A DNA stretch of 64,000 nucleotides from Lindgomyces ingoldianus (GCF_010093535.1 NW_022985213.1:305082-369081); one strand, 5' to 3'; counted from the first letter of the stretch, positions 36,101-46,985 are shown. Numbers and translations are program-made. Notes: generated by a model not told the origin, from the sequence alone.

Positions 36101-38780
36101 AGTATGTTTATAGATCTCTAGTTGCTTATGTTAGAAGTTTTAAAGTTTTTTTTATATGTTTCTAGGTTAATCTATCCTCTACTGTACTTAATTAATAATG
36201 CATTAGCAAGGGTTACCTTAAACAGGTTTTTCTTTATGCAGAATAGTATTTTTTATTTATCTACCTAATTCTTATTTATTACAGTAAAAGTGCATCTGCT
36301 ATTTATAAGAGCTAGTCTAGGACATCCTCTGTACGTAAAGGTGGTTATTAAACTATGTCCTACCCCTTATCCTACTGCAATTACTGCTAATATGTTGTGT
36401 TTAACTTCTTTGTCTAAAAAAAAGTATAAATTAATATCTTACAGGTTGTTATTAAACTTATTTCTTCTTTCCTTATAAATTTAATGTTCTTAATTATAGT
36501 AGTTAGCTGCTTTACATTTATAATCTTTAACTAGATAATGTAATATTAGGTAGTCTTCTTTTCTTACTGCCTTCTACTAAAAATAGTAGAATTTATAGTT
36601 TTCTTATTTATTACACTTTATCTATGCCTCTTGTTTATAAAAGGGAGCTGTCTAGTAAGTGTAGCAGTTTGTAGTTTTGTAGGCTAAAGCTATTCCTTAC
36701 TATAGGCAACTGTTGTGGTTCTTCTCCTATATAGGCTACTATCCTGCTTAATGTTTGTTGTTCTAGTGTTTAACATAATATTATTATGTACACTAGTACT
36801 AGGGGTACAGACATTTATTAGGTTTATATAAGGTATTAAAGAGACTTTCTTAAGTCTACTGTAGGTATTCTTTTGTTTGTACTAACTATATAGGATAATT
36901 TTTCTATTAGTAGCTGTTAGTGCTATAAGTACTACTTCTACAAAGAACGCATTATCTATAGTTCTATTATATTATAAGAGCCTTTTAGAAGATTGCTAGG
37001 CTTAGGAGCAGTGTCTCTAGTTTTTTAGGCGCTAGTTGTAGTACTTTAAACCTAGTAGGTTTACCTAGCTGTTCTAGCTTTTAATCTCTAATCTTAGTAA
37101 AAAATTACTATTATTCTTCTTTATTTATAATGTTGTACTTAACTTTAGCTATTCTCTAAATAATGTTAAACATTAAGTAGTTGTTACTAATATTTATTTA
37201 GTAAAGTAAGACTATACAGTTGCTTAGGTAGTTATGTTGTAACCTACACTTCTAGCACCTGCATCCCTAGAACTGTTAGAAAAGCTTTTTTACTAAAGTA
37301 CTAAGGGTCTAGTCTTAGAGAAAGAAGCGCTCTTCTCTTTTTTAAACATTTATAATATATCCTTAGATCTAAGTCTCCTCTTTATATTCTTTAAGAATTA
37401 TAAAGTCCTGCAACACTATATTAAGGCTGTTAAAATTTTAAATAACTACCTTCTAATATAGTTTAAAATAGTTATTTAAAGAATAGTTTCTTTTATATTA
37501 CTAGTAGAGTCTATTATCTAGTCTTTCTTATATTTTCTTATTTATAAGGCTGTATTTAGCAGTAATAGCTTTTATTATTACAGTAGTATTTTTATTCTTC
37601 CCTTTTTAGGAGTCTAGGCAGTTTTAGCAGAAGTGTCCTACTTTTCTATAGTTTAGGCAGGCCTTATCCTCTAACTACTTCTGTTATTTCTTTATTAGAG
37701 GCGGCCTATTACGTCTTAGAACTTAGTTTTTCTTTAAGGGGGGGCTCTATGTATGCTTTGCATAACTAAGGTCTATTAGTTTTTTATTATATTATAAAAG
37801 CTTTTTCTTTTTAGAGACAAATTCTAGCTTCTAAAAAGTTCTTTTTAATTTCTTTTCTCTTTTATGTTCTTTATAATAGTTGTTATAAGTTATTGCTTTC
37901 TTAATGTAATTTTTAAAAGTAGTTAGTTAGTCTATATGCATAAACTTATCTTTTACTTTATTATTTAGTCTATTATAAAACATGCGGCATAGGGCCTTTT
38001 AATTGTTCTACCTACAGATAGCTATTTGCTCTCTAAAGCGTGCTGCATAGTTTTAGACTAGTCTACTACCTTGTTTTATATTATCTAGTCTGTTAGCTGC
38101 AATCCTTTTTTTATCTAGGGTCCTATAAATAGCTAATAGGGCTGCTTTAAAGTTTTTAACACTACTAAACACTTTTTTAGTTTTAGAGTTAAGTAGTGCG
38201 CTGTTAGCTCTAAAGTCTATCTAATTATTAGTATAAAGTTAGAACTAGATTGTAGAGGGGCTTTCTAAGTGTAATTCTATCTAGGAGATTATTTCTGCAT
38301 TAGTCTAAAATGCTTTCTTGTTGTATTGCATATAAAGGTAGCATCTAGTAAAAAATAGTTAAAGGTCCTTTAACAATTCTCTAAAAGGCTTAAAAGGGGC
38401 TAGTCTTAAAGCCTTCTTAGCTATAACACTTGCTCTATCTATTAAAATGTTTTAAACTTTTGCTAGTTCTACCTATAGTTTATGTATCTAGCAGGCTTAG
38501 GCAGCGTCCTTATAGGGGTTAATAAGAGGCGGGGGGTTCTGCAAGTTTATAGTTTTTTAGTAGAGGTTAGCTATTTTCTACTTAAGTTTTAGTAGCTTGC
38601 TAACTTTATTACTAATTTACTAGAGTTTCTTAATGTTGTCCTAGATAAAGTTAATCTGTTTAGCTAGGACAGCTTTACTTTAGGTAAGAACTTCTGTAGA
38701 TCCTAATAGCGCAGCGTAGGCTATGTTAGAATCTAAGTTGTGTTATAAAGTTACTATACTTTTTAAAAAGGTAGTGTTTA
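33170..38780 (-). pseudogene. gag-pol remnant of Gypsy D
   Basis: Minus strand, right to left. Gag is about 38600-37600, with a knuckle near 37640-37690 (CLNYRKVGHFC, pattern CFNCGKVGHFA.NC). A second Cys-rich motif near 37240-37290 (CRCxKCRLQHNYLSNC) is also present in the relative at 58490. RT is roughly 35700-34950 and RNase H about 34800-34500. The integrase C-terminal domain is at 33360-33190 (VYFNTKNLKIPRPSRKLAEK, then a HIKIHL and ISRLEKALK end, the GPY/F-type pattern). Stops at expected Trp/Gln positions. Confidence 0.75.
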
Positions 38781-38781
38781 A

Positions 38782-39372
38782 TGTTATAATCCTTGCTTTA
38801 GAAAGCACTTAGGTCTGTTAGTATTCCTATAGAAAAGTAGGACAGGTAGTAGGGGCTAATCTAGTAGGGTGTACAGTCCTATGTACAGGCTATTAGGCTA
38901 ATAGAGGGTGGTATAGGGAGACTGGATTATGGTTTGCCCTTAATGCGGCAGTAGAGAGGCCAGGTCAAACAGTCCTTGCAGACAGGGTTAGAGGTATATA
39001 TAGTGCAAGATATATAAATAGTATTACAGCTCTTTATAAAGCTAAATGCTACTTAGTCTATGTAGAATAAACTAAACATTAAACACACCTTCTAAAGGTT
39101 ATTTAACGTGGGAACTATATACATGTGCTAGGGACGCTAAGGGGAGTTAGGGGAGTCTATGGGAGCCTGCTAAGGGGAGCTCCTTAAGCTCCCTGGGCTC
39201 CCAATAATACGTAGCCCTGTCCGCTCATTAGACGACGCATTCTTCCATGATCGCAGGCGGCTGTGCTGCCTCCGGCTCCTTTAATTAGTTCGTAAACAAG
39301 TCCTGCCCCAACCCAGCTAGACTGTGGAGCACTGCTGGTGGGGTTACGCTGGTCCAACCGTAGACCGTAACA
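38782..39372 (-). repeat. 5' LTR of Gypsy D (right copy)
   Basis: Mirror image of the left copy: inner, left part mutated (CACTTAGGTCTGTTAGTATT, GGGGCTAATCTAG); outer, right part intact (GCTCATTAGACGACGC, CCTCCGGCTCC, GCCCCAACCCAGC, GACCGTAACA). Confidence 0.92.
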
Positions 39373-39868
39373 ATTAAATAAGTAGAGATTCCTTAAAGGC
39401 TTTCTCTTCTTTAAGTTTAGGCAGTTATTAAATTATTTTACATAGCCTATTTTAGTAAGAGGCCTAGCTTGTTAGCCTTACTTAGGTAGTTCTTTTCTAG
39501 GTTATTAAAAAGTAGGTCTAAAAACTTTTTATATTAAGTGCTACTTAGGTGTTGTTTAGGTGTAAGCATAAGCATACATCTTAGCATTAAAAAGAGTTAA
39601 AGTTTAAGACTTACTCTTAGTAATTAAAGGCAACCTTGTGCTAATATAGCTATAGTTGTTTTAAAATTAGGTTATAACATCCTATGTTTATTACATAAAG
39701 CTTAATCTACTTTTTATAGTGTTAGTAAGTAATTATAATAGTTATAGTACAAAAAATAAAACCTTCTTTAAGTTATTTTCTATTAAATTTAGTTAAGTAA
39801 ATTATTTAGGTAAGTAGTGTTAATTAAAGATTTAGTTTACACACTAGTTCTCTATTAATGTAACCTAT

Positions 39869-40186
39869 TGTTACAATTGTGCACAAGTAAGGTTATAGAG
39901 CTTCACAGAGGTCTAGTTTAATTACTACGTAAGGTATTATAGTAGGTACAAGACGTTGTGTGAGGAATAGGAAGGTTTAGGAGAAAATTAGCAATTAAAT
40001 ACTTAGCTTAAAAGTCTAAGCGCTTTAAGTATAAATTAAGCCTATTTTAGGTTTAGTTAGTGTTAAGGTAGTTTATGCTTAAGTTTATGTCTATGTTGTG
40101 TTATGTTTATGTTAGACGTGCACTAATAATACTCTAGTACGCGTCTAATACAGTTATGTCTGGGATCTAGGGAGGATACCGTGACA
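39869..40186 (-). repeat. 5' LTR of Gypsy H (right copy)
   Basis: TGTTACAATTGTGCACAAG to GGATACCGTGACA; inner end mutated, outer end intact (GTACGCGTCTAATAC, TCTGGGATCTAGGG). Confidence 0.9.
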
Positions 40187-40191
40187 ACTTT

Positions 40192-42047
40192 TAATTAATT
40201 AGGCTAAGATAACCTTACTTTATGTAATAATTAAAATATCTTTATATTAAGTCTTATATAGCTCTAAACTATGTTAAAGCTAGGACTAGAAACATTCTAC
40301 AGAACTTATTACAGCTATAGACAAGCTAAATTATAAAGATGCTCTAGCATTAGTAACCTACATGCACGCAGCCTAGGCGTTAGCTAAGTCCTATATAGAG
40401 AAGGCCTAAAATTAGATGTAAACTGTAGTTAACTACTACTACTAGCTAGTTAACTAAAAGGTTAGTAACATAGTCTACTTAGACACTAAGAACCTAGCTG
40501 TTTAAAAACCTAGCTAAAAACTATCTAAATAATAAAAAGGCCTTTTTAAGGTACTTAAATAAGTTAAAAACTTATACTACCTAAAGCTACCTTTAGAGTT
40601 AAAGATACATAACATCTTTACACTAAACATACTTTATAAAGAACCTTAGAATCTGCTCCTAGAACAAGAACCTTTAAAACCCCCTAAAATTACTATTAAT
40701 AAAGTAGAGAAGTAGAAAGTAGAGAAAATACTTACTAGTAAGCTCTACTAAAAAACGCTTAAGTACTAAGTAAAATAAGTAAAACATAACTTTAATTTAG
40801 TCTAGTATAAAGCTTTAAATTTTATAAGTTCTTCTTACTAACTAAAGGCTTTTTATAATAAGCATTTAAATTAGCTAGGACTTTTAAAAGCCTTACATAA
40901 GTAAATTAAAGCTTTTAAAGCTAGTGTAAAAGGCATAGATTACTTAGCAAATAATAAAATATAAAAGTAAAAAGTAAATTTATAGTTATAAATAATAGTA
41001 TTACAACTCTATAGATATTACGCTAGGGAGGTTTAACAGTAAGCTATTAGACACCTTTAAACTCTTCTCTTTTTTTTTTTTTACTTTTCTTTCTTTTTTC
41101 TCTTCTCTTTTCTCTTCTCTTTAGACTTTTTTTAAACCCCCTCTGTCTTATTCTTAGCTGCCTAAAAGTGCTGTAATGTCTACTTAAAAGTTAGACACTA
41201 AAGCTTTTAGAGCTAAAACCTAACAAAGCAGCTTAGTGTTTTAGTAGAATAAGGCTACTTAAACACTAGCTATAGGAAGACTAGCTTCCTAACTCTTTAT
41301 AACCTATACTACTTACGCTAGGTTTTAAGTAGACTTTAAAATAGCTTTAAAAGCTCTCTTTTTATCTTTCTTACTTTTTATATTTTAGGCTGCTACTTAT
41401 AGCTTAAGATAGCTTTAAAAGACTAGAAATTCCTTCTTATAATATAAAAAGACCTACGCGTGTGTTAGTAAACTATACCCTAGCAGTATTAAACTATATT
41501 TATATAAAGTTGCATTTTTTATTATGTAAAGTATAATATTTATATTTCTTTAATTTAAAGAACTAATAAGAAAACTTAACTTAAAAGCTGCAGGTAAGAG
41601 CGTAGGCAGCCTAAAAGCAGATAACTTAAAACGCCTTTAAAAAGGCTCTAAAAGAGGGGCAGAGCAGCATAGTAATTTTCTTTAATGCTATAATTAGTTA
41701 GTAGACTAAGCTATAAGATGTTAGGTGCATAATAATACTTATAAAGTAAAGATTTAGATAATAGCTAAAAAAGAAACTAATAACATTAACTAGACTATAT
41801 AAGTAAAGTAAGTAAACACTTATTACTATAAATAATAAATTTACTATATTAATAATAACTACACTGCTAGTTACTACTAAACAAAAACATTATAAGAAAG
41901 GCATTATATTAGTATTAGGTTTTTAGTTTATTTTTTAGTAACAGGAATTTTTAGTTAAAATAGTTATACTTATTATATTTTATTTAAATTAGTTTTAAAG
42001 CATTTCTAAATACTTTTTAAACACTATAGATAGAGACTATTAGCTTA
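40192..42047 (+). pseudogene. integrase C-terminus and 3' region of Gypsy B
   Basis: Continues Gypsy B pol after H. LDTKNLAV.KPS.KLS at about 40480-40540 and LPLELKIHNIFTLNILYKEP at about 40580-40650 are the integrase C-terminal pattern (PSKKLD.., LPPEIKIHPVFHTSLL). Further right no motif is seen. Confidence 0.65.
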
Positions 42048-42062
42048 TAAAAAGGGGAGTAG
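42048..42062 (+). other. polypurine tract of Gypsy B
   Basis: AAAAAGGGGAGTAG lies immediately before the 3' LTR. The deleted relative 46657-48722 has the inverse at the corresponding place (46986 onward, CTACTCCTCTC). In Gypsy elements this primes plus-strand DNA synthesis. Confidence 0.65.
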
Positions 42063-42351
42063 TGTAATAATTCTATAAATTGTTCTATCTTAGGTTGCTT
42101 AGATCCTATCTAAAGGGTCCCTGTATTAGCCTTAACTATAGCTTAACCTAGTCCCCTGCAGTTACCCCTATTCCCTTATGTATTTAGTCGCCCCTTGCCC
42201 TGTAGCTAGCTTAGTAGTTTTCTGATATCCTTTTGTACAAGGCCTATAGGTGTTAATGGCATTCCCAGGTTCAGAGTCCCCACGCACTCCCATATGCCTC
42301 TAAGTGGATTCCCTCCGCATTCGGACCCATTGTCTTGCCTGCGCCGTTACA
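42063..42351 (+). repeat. 3' LTR of Gypsy B
   Basis: Inner, left part mutated (TGTAATAATTCTATAAATTG), outer, right part intact (TTCCCAGGTTCAGAGTCCCC, GCGCCGTTACA). Confidence 0.92.
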
Positions 42352-42536
42352 TGAAGTACGTTAAGTTATTAATAAAATATTAAATAGTATTAATACTTAA
42401 ATATTAATTTATTAGAACTGTTATACAAATTAGTCTATTAAATACTTTATATATTAAAAATCTACTAGATTAGGTATTAAACTAGATATTTACCTTTTTT
42501 ATTATAATATTATAATAGCAATAGTAGTAGTAATAG

Positions 42537-42766
42537 TAGTATATAAAATAGTTTCTTTTTTCTAAAAGCGTTCCCCCTTCTAGAACTCTCTCTATACATA
42601 GGCAAAGCTTAGAATAGTAAAAGTAAGAGGTATATAATAGTAGTATATAAAATAGCTTTTTTTTCTAAAGGCGTTCCCCTCCAGAACCCTCTCTATACAT
42701 AGGTAGAGCTTAAAATAGCACGAGGTATAGAATAGTAGTAGATGTAGTGATATATAAAGTAGTATA
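42537..42766. repeat. tandem repeat of about 102 bp, interrupted by C4
   Basis: Two copies of a unit starting AGTAGTATATAAAATAG and containing GCGTTCCCC and AGAACCCTCTCTATACATAG lie at 42537 and about 42639. A third begins at about 42750 and resumes after transposon C4 at 43868-43921. AT-rich with GC patches; origin unknown. The remainder of 42362-42536 is AT-rich and featureless. Confidence 0.7.
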
Positions 42767-43865
42767 ACGTACTTCACAGGCGAGTTGCTTACACACCTAA
42801 GTTGCTTACTTTTACTAAGACCCTACTAAACTACTCTTCCTACACTAATGCATTCCTAACAACACTACTTAGACGCACTAAAAGAATGTTAGATACAGCT
42901 TACACTCTAAGATTTTAAATAAGACATAAAACTTTTAAAAAAACATACTGCAGCTATGTACAGAGTTCTTTAAAAGATAATAAATAACTACAGCACTAGA
43001 CAACCTTTACAAGCTAATTCTATAGCTAACTTATAAAGGATAGGTAAAAATAAGAAGCAAGTAATTATTAAGACTATACTTAAGCTATATATGTAAAGAT
43101 TTTCCTCTTAAATAGCATTTATAGCTAATATAGCTAATTCTTTACGCGCTAAGTGTCATCTAGGCTATGTTAGCATAAAATAGCCTAGTATGTTTATAAA
43201 ACATTATTTAAAGCTTAAAGTAAAGTTTTAAGCGCAAGTATAGTTAATAGATATTTAGCCTATAATAAATCCTATCTTAATAAAGTTATACATGTTATTA
43301 TTCTAGATGCTATACTTAGCTTTAATATTCTCTATAAGGCTAAACCTACTCTAAATTACTTTAGAACCTTTGCAGAGAGCTCTTTTATAGTTGTACTACG
43401 CTTAAATGTTACTTTAAGCTCTAAATAACACTTCCTAAACATACAAGGCTAGTTTATGCTAACATAGCCTAGATTACACTTAGCGTGTAAAGAATTAGCT
43501 ATATTAGCTATAAATGCTATCTAAGGGGAAAATCCTTGCGCATATAGCTTAAGTATAGTTTTAATAATTACCTGCTTCTTATTATTACCTAGCCTCTGTA
43601 AGTCTGCTATAGAATTAGCTTGTAAAGGTTGTCTAGTGCTGTAGTTATTTATTGTCTTTTAAAAGACTCTGTACATAGCTGCAGCATGTTTCTTTAAGAG
43701 TTTTATGTTTTATTTAAAAGCTTAAAGCGTAAGCTGTACCTAACGTTCTTTTAGCGCGTCTAAGTAGTGTTGTTAGGAATGCATTAGTGTAGGAAGAGTA
43801 GTTTAGTAGGGTCTTAGCAAAAGTAAGCAACTTAGGTGTGTGAGCAACTTGCCTGTGAAGTACAT
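42767..43865. mobile_element. 1.1-kb fold-back Fot1 derivative C4
   Basis: 1,099 bp with TA at 42765-42766 and 43866-43867. Both ends carry the 5' (HTH-coding) end of the Fot1-like element: the left arm 42767 to about 43245 is an inverted copy of about 43400-43865. The middle (about 43245-43400) continues the right arm's transposase sequence. So this is a transposase 5' fragment with an inverted duplication, giving arms near 475 bp. Non-autonomous. A copy of equal net length is at 55707-57150. Confidence 0.82.
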
Positions 43866-43967
43866 TATAAAGTAGTTTTTTTTCTAGAGCAATTACCCCT
43901 CTAGAACCCTCTCTATACATAGAGCTACTTGCAACATATCTAATGTCTACTAGAGTCTGCTGCCTGT

Positions 43968-44067
43968 TGCTGTAATCTACTGCAGTTTGCTGTAGTTTGC
44001 TGTAGTTTACTGCAATTTGCTATAGTTTACCGCTATTTGCTGTAGTTTGCTGCAATTTACTGCAATT
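43968..44067. repeat. degenerate 10-bp minisatellite
   Basis: About ten units of TGCTGYARTT. This is the inverse of the decamer TTGCAGCANN inside the K elements (45098-45147, 56836-57023) with C/T changes, suggesting a mutated relic of the K repeat. Confidence 0.65.
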
Positions 44068-44300
44068 TAATTTATGCCTTTCCTAACACTGCTAGGTAAT
44101 CTTTTACTAACACCTCTAGGCATTAGCCTATTATATTTAAACAGCAGTTAAAGAAGTGAAACTCGCGGTTGTGCAAACAAAATAGTTAAGGGATCTATAC
44201 TAGCAGCAACAAGAATCTTATCCTAGAGGCTATCATCTATAGAAGTAAATAGGTGAATAGTTGCAGGTGGTGCAGGAGGCTATAGTAGGTCATGATAGAG

Positions 44301-44700
44301 TCTTTGCGGTAATAGAGAGGCAGAGGCAGCTAAACAGCAAGATGTTCCTCAGCTACTAAGTAAGGCAGCCCCAGAGCTCCTAAACAGCCTAAGAAATTCC
44401 TGCTAACACAACAAGCTACACAGCTGCGGCTCTACAACTAAGGCTTTAATTCAGGCTGCACGTAATTAGAAGCTGCAGCATACTATACACAGCGTAGTGT
44501 ACTTTTTAGACAGTTAATTAAGAACCTGCTTGTTAAGGTACATGTACTACATTAATCTTTGCAGCAATAAAGAGGCAGAGGCGGCGTCAGAGCTCCCCAG
44601 CCCTCTAAGAAATTCCTACAGAGTCAACAAACTACACAAGCTGCAGCTCTACAACTAGGGCTTTCATTTAGACTGCACTTAAATAGAAGCTGCAGCATAC
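44301..44700. repeat. imperfect direct duplication, unidentified
   Basis: 44301-44483 and 44556-44700 share a start TCTTTGCRGYAATARAGAGG and an end AGAAGCTGCAGCATAC. Between them the second copy lacks about 40 bp. Composition is near normal, with partial frames but no motif. Flanking 44070-44300 is similar and unassigned. Confidence 0.6.
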
Positions 44701-44776
44701 ATGGCAGTATTAGGCAATAAAAGGAACAGGCGCAACGCTAGAGACTGCAAGGTGCGAAGAAGAGGAAGACTGTTGC

Positions 44777-44844
44777 GGGAGCGAGAACGTGTCGGGAGCG
44801 AGAACGTGTTGGGGGCGAGAACGTGTCGGAGGCGGGAACGCGTC
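44777..44844. repeat. 17-bp minisatellite, four units
   Basis: Four head-to-tail units of GGRRGCGRGAACGYGTY (44777, 44794, 44811, 44828). GC-rich, CpG retained, so unmutated. Confidence 0.85.
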
Positions 44845-45010
44845 GAGCTAGGGCTAGAATGCGTTCCCTTAATTAAAGCCAACAATTAACTGATTTCCAG
44901 ATGACTAATCTTAAATTCGCATAAACCTTAGGTTTCTAAAGAGCGAATTTTGCTAAACCTAATTAGAGCCGAGAATTAGCTAGCTGTTATTTGCTCTCAA
45001 GTATTGCTTC

Positions 45011-45324
45011 TGTCAGATATGCGCACCTACTGTCAAGACAGGAGGAACGCTGGATGAAAGCTGCTACATAGTACGAGCAATAAGCTCGAACAGTATGTTG
45101 CAGCATTTTGCAGCATGTTGCAGCAAATTGCAGCATGTTGCAAGCTGGTCGCGCATAGGGCAAGTGCGCGAGGGACTCGGATCGGAAAAACAAAAGCCGA
45201 GCAACACAAGTAGAGCAGAAAAAAAAAGGATCGATAAATCAATACAATCAACAATCATCCCATACATCATATCCAAACCCATCATTCATCTCAGGAAGCC
45301 TAGAAACAGTGCTTCAATCTGACA
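45011..45324 (+). repeat. solo LTR-like element K1
   Basis: 314 bp, TGTCAGATATGCGC to CTTCAATCTGACA, perfect TSD GCTTC (45006-45010; 45325-45329). It contains four to five units of the 10-bp repeat TTGCAGCANN (45098-45147) and an A-rich 3' part. TG..CA ends and 5-bp TSD point to a solo LTR or tiny LTR element. Other copies: 56749-57087 and part at 62266. Confidence 0.85.
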
Positions 45325-45513
45325 GCTTCACTCGCAAGCTCGCTTCGCAATTAACACGCTTAAGCTTAGTTTAAAGCTGTAATAGATCTTTTATAATACT
45401 TTTAATTATCTGCGAATTATTGCACTAAATAGTAGAAGAATTTTTAATTAAAAGCTAAAGTTGTGTAAAGAACAGCTTCTACTACTCTATGTTAGTACCT
45501 GCTTGTAAGAGAG
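45325..45513. other. unassigned spacer
   Basis: Mixed composition; nothing recognised. Confidence 0.4.
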
Positions 45514-46296
45514 TGTTACGATACTAACCTAGCTTATAAGGCTAGGTACCAGCCGAGGAGATGATTAGATGGCTAGGAGTTGTAGGGTTAGCAGCGCAAT
45601 TAGGTGTACAGTCCGTTGCGCTGCGTTATTAGAGAGAAGATAGCTTTTGTAGTTTGCTACTATATAAAAAGTAGATGAAGATATATGTGTGTTAAAAAGA
45701 GAGTATAAGTGTATTATGCAGTGCTATTAGAAGCTACTGTACTACTCTAGTCTATCTAATAAGAGAGATAGAAGAGGGGGTTGGTTACAGCCTTTCTAGC
45801 AATGGTTGAGGTTAAGTGTTTGCAGTAGTGACACTCGGATGCGTCGTCACCATAGTCGCACGATAGTCGGATGTTTCGTCACACGATGATGGGATGCGTC
45901 GGCACCATAATCATATGCATCTCAGCACAGTCTGTTGCTAAGACTCACCCACTTATTTCGTATATATATAGACTCCTGCAAAGGGCTCCTCTAGCAATAC
46001 ATTCAATGCAGTTCCTCATGCCTCTGGTGCCTCACATAGCTCTACATTAAGACTATATACATAAAGTTGCGCGCAGTGCGCGCACGCTAAGCCTTATACG
46101 CAGATATATTTCTATGCGCACTGCATGGACTTCTTAGGTGCGCGTACATTTCTGCACGCTTCTAAGATTATATGATTCCCTGTAGTGTTCTAAGACTCCT
46201 GTTGCCTGTTTCTAAAGAAACATCTTCTACTATTAGTCCTTAGACGATAGCTTAGTTCCTGCACACTTGCTTACAGTTCTATTAGGAATTGTAGCA
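45514..46296 (-). repeat. LTR of truncated element E, split by solo LTR A2
   Basis: TGTTACGATACTAACC to GGAATTGTAGCA; about 548 bp without the inserted family-A LTR. Followed by CTCCTCCCTTCCTAGCAGCG, which matches the pyrimidine-rich sequence next to the left LTR of Gypsy D. So this is the 3' LTR of a minus-oriented relative of D. Its gag-pol is not present; the interior is cut at 49239 by another LTR. Confidence 0.65.
45817..46046 (-). repeat. solo LTR, family A
   Basis: 230 bp, perfect TSD TTAAG (45812-45816; 46047-46051). On the minus strand it runs TGTAGAGCTATGTGAGG to CTGCAAACA. It has a TATATATA stretch and degenerate repeats of CGACTATGGTGACGACGCAT. Little mutated. Confidence 0.85.
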
Positions 46297-46656
46297 TACG
46301 CTCCTCCCTTCCTAGCAGCGTCCTCACCGCTTTGTCTACACTGCTGCGAATGTTAGAGAGTTGTACTTAACCTGTAAGTGCTGCTCCTAGGTCTGTCTGC
46401 TATTCTGCTATCTTTTCCTAACTATGCCTTGCTGTTTAGCTTACAACTGTTGCTATTATACTACTTATTATCTTAACCTATTGTCTTATACAAAGATGTG
46501 TCCCTACAGGCCTTACTATTCTTTGCACACAGAGTGCGTTTGAACCCTTTTGTCGAATAAGTGTGTGGAATGCGTAAGGAAGGGGAGTTGTTGAAACGCT
46601 TTTGTTTCTAACTAGGCTTAGAAGAGGCTTAAGCGCGACCGCTTAAGGGTGCTTCT

Positions 46657-46985
46657 TGTAACGGCGCAGGCAAGACAATGGGTCTGAATGCGGTAGGAAT
46701 CCACTCAGAGGCATATGGGAGTGCGTGGGGACTCAATGACCTGGGAACTCCATTAACACCTATAGGCCTTGTACAAAGGATATTAGAAAACTACTAAGCT
46801 AGCTACAGGAGAGAGGTGCAACTAAATACATAGGGGAATAGAGGTAACAGCAGGGGGCAGGGCAGAGTTAGCGCTAGGTTAAGTCAGGGTTGAAGCTAGG
46901 CTAAGTTAGAGTTAGAGCTAATATAGGGACCTTTTAGATAGGTTCTAGGCAACCTAAGATAGAACAATTTATAAGACTTATTACA
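46657..46985 (-). repeat. 3' LTR of the deleted B relative (left copy)
   Basis: Outer left half intact (TGTAACGGCGCAGGCAAGAC), inner right half mutated (ends AGAACAATTTATAAGACTTA). Confidence 0.9.

Larger units (their letters stand above)
31703..39372 (-). mobile_element. Gypsy LTR retrotransposon D
   Basis: 7,670 bp, 591-bp LTRs at 31703-32293 and 38782-39372, perfect TSD ATTAA (31698-31702; 39373-39377). After the left LTR a pyrimidine-rich CCCCCTCTCCCT (purine-rich on minus) marks the 3' polypurine tract, so it is minus-oriented. Gag-pol is on minus, with an antisense accessory frame next to the 3' LTR. Inserted in Gypsy H. Relatives: 54914-61715, 61716 onward and, more distantly, 45514 and 49239. 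Confidence 0.9.
28195..40186 (-). mobile_element. chromodomain-type Gypsy H, split by Gypsy D
   Basis: 318-bp LTRs at 28195-28512 and 39869-40186, TSD ACTTT (28190-28194; 40187-40191). A run GTACCCCCCCTTT right after the left LTR is, on the minus strand, a polypurine tract, so the element is minus-oriented. Without the inserted element D its interior is only about 3.7 kb. RT, RNase H and chromodomain are seen but no clear gag, so it is either deleted or was internally short. Inserted in the integrase of Gypsy B. Confidence 0.86.
11974..42351 (+). mobile_element. Gypsy LTR retrotransposon B with nested insertions
   Basis: Two 289-bp LTRs (11974-12262 and 42063-42351) share private variants (CTGCAGTTACC, GTCGCCCCTTGCCCTGTAGC). 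They are flanked by the same 5-bp TSD TGAAG (11969-11973; 42352-42356), which lies inside the right TIR of the C1 transposon. Coding runs on the plus strand; a polypurine tract precedes the right LTR. The 30-kb span includes at least seven later insertions: C2 and the Gypsy I in it, solo LTR J, C3, a solo B LTR, and Gypsy H with Gypsy D in it. The element's own sequence is 12263-12997, 21819-23074, 24941-28194 and 40187-42062 minus inserts, roughly 7 kb. Confidence 0.85.
10118..42361 (+). mobile_element. Fot1/pogo-like DNA transposon C1, split by Gypsy B
   Basis: The left terminal inverted repeat (TIR) begins ACGTACTTCACAGGC at 10118, preceded by the target dinucleotide TA (10116-10117). The right TIR runs to 11973 (..GCCTGTGAAG), is interrupted there by the Gypsy element 11974-42351, and resumes at 42352 with the duplicated TGAAG, ending ACGT at 42361 followed by TA. 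Without the insert the element is about 1.86 kb, the usual size of Fot1-type Tc1/mariner elements. Confidence 0.85.

Noticed and set aside
45033..45322. Overlapping frames on both strands with Cys/Ala-rich translations
   Set aside because: They read through the decamer minisatellite of element K1; the same happens in K2 at 56725-57128, across an N gap. Repeat artefacts, not proteins.
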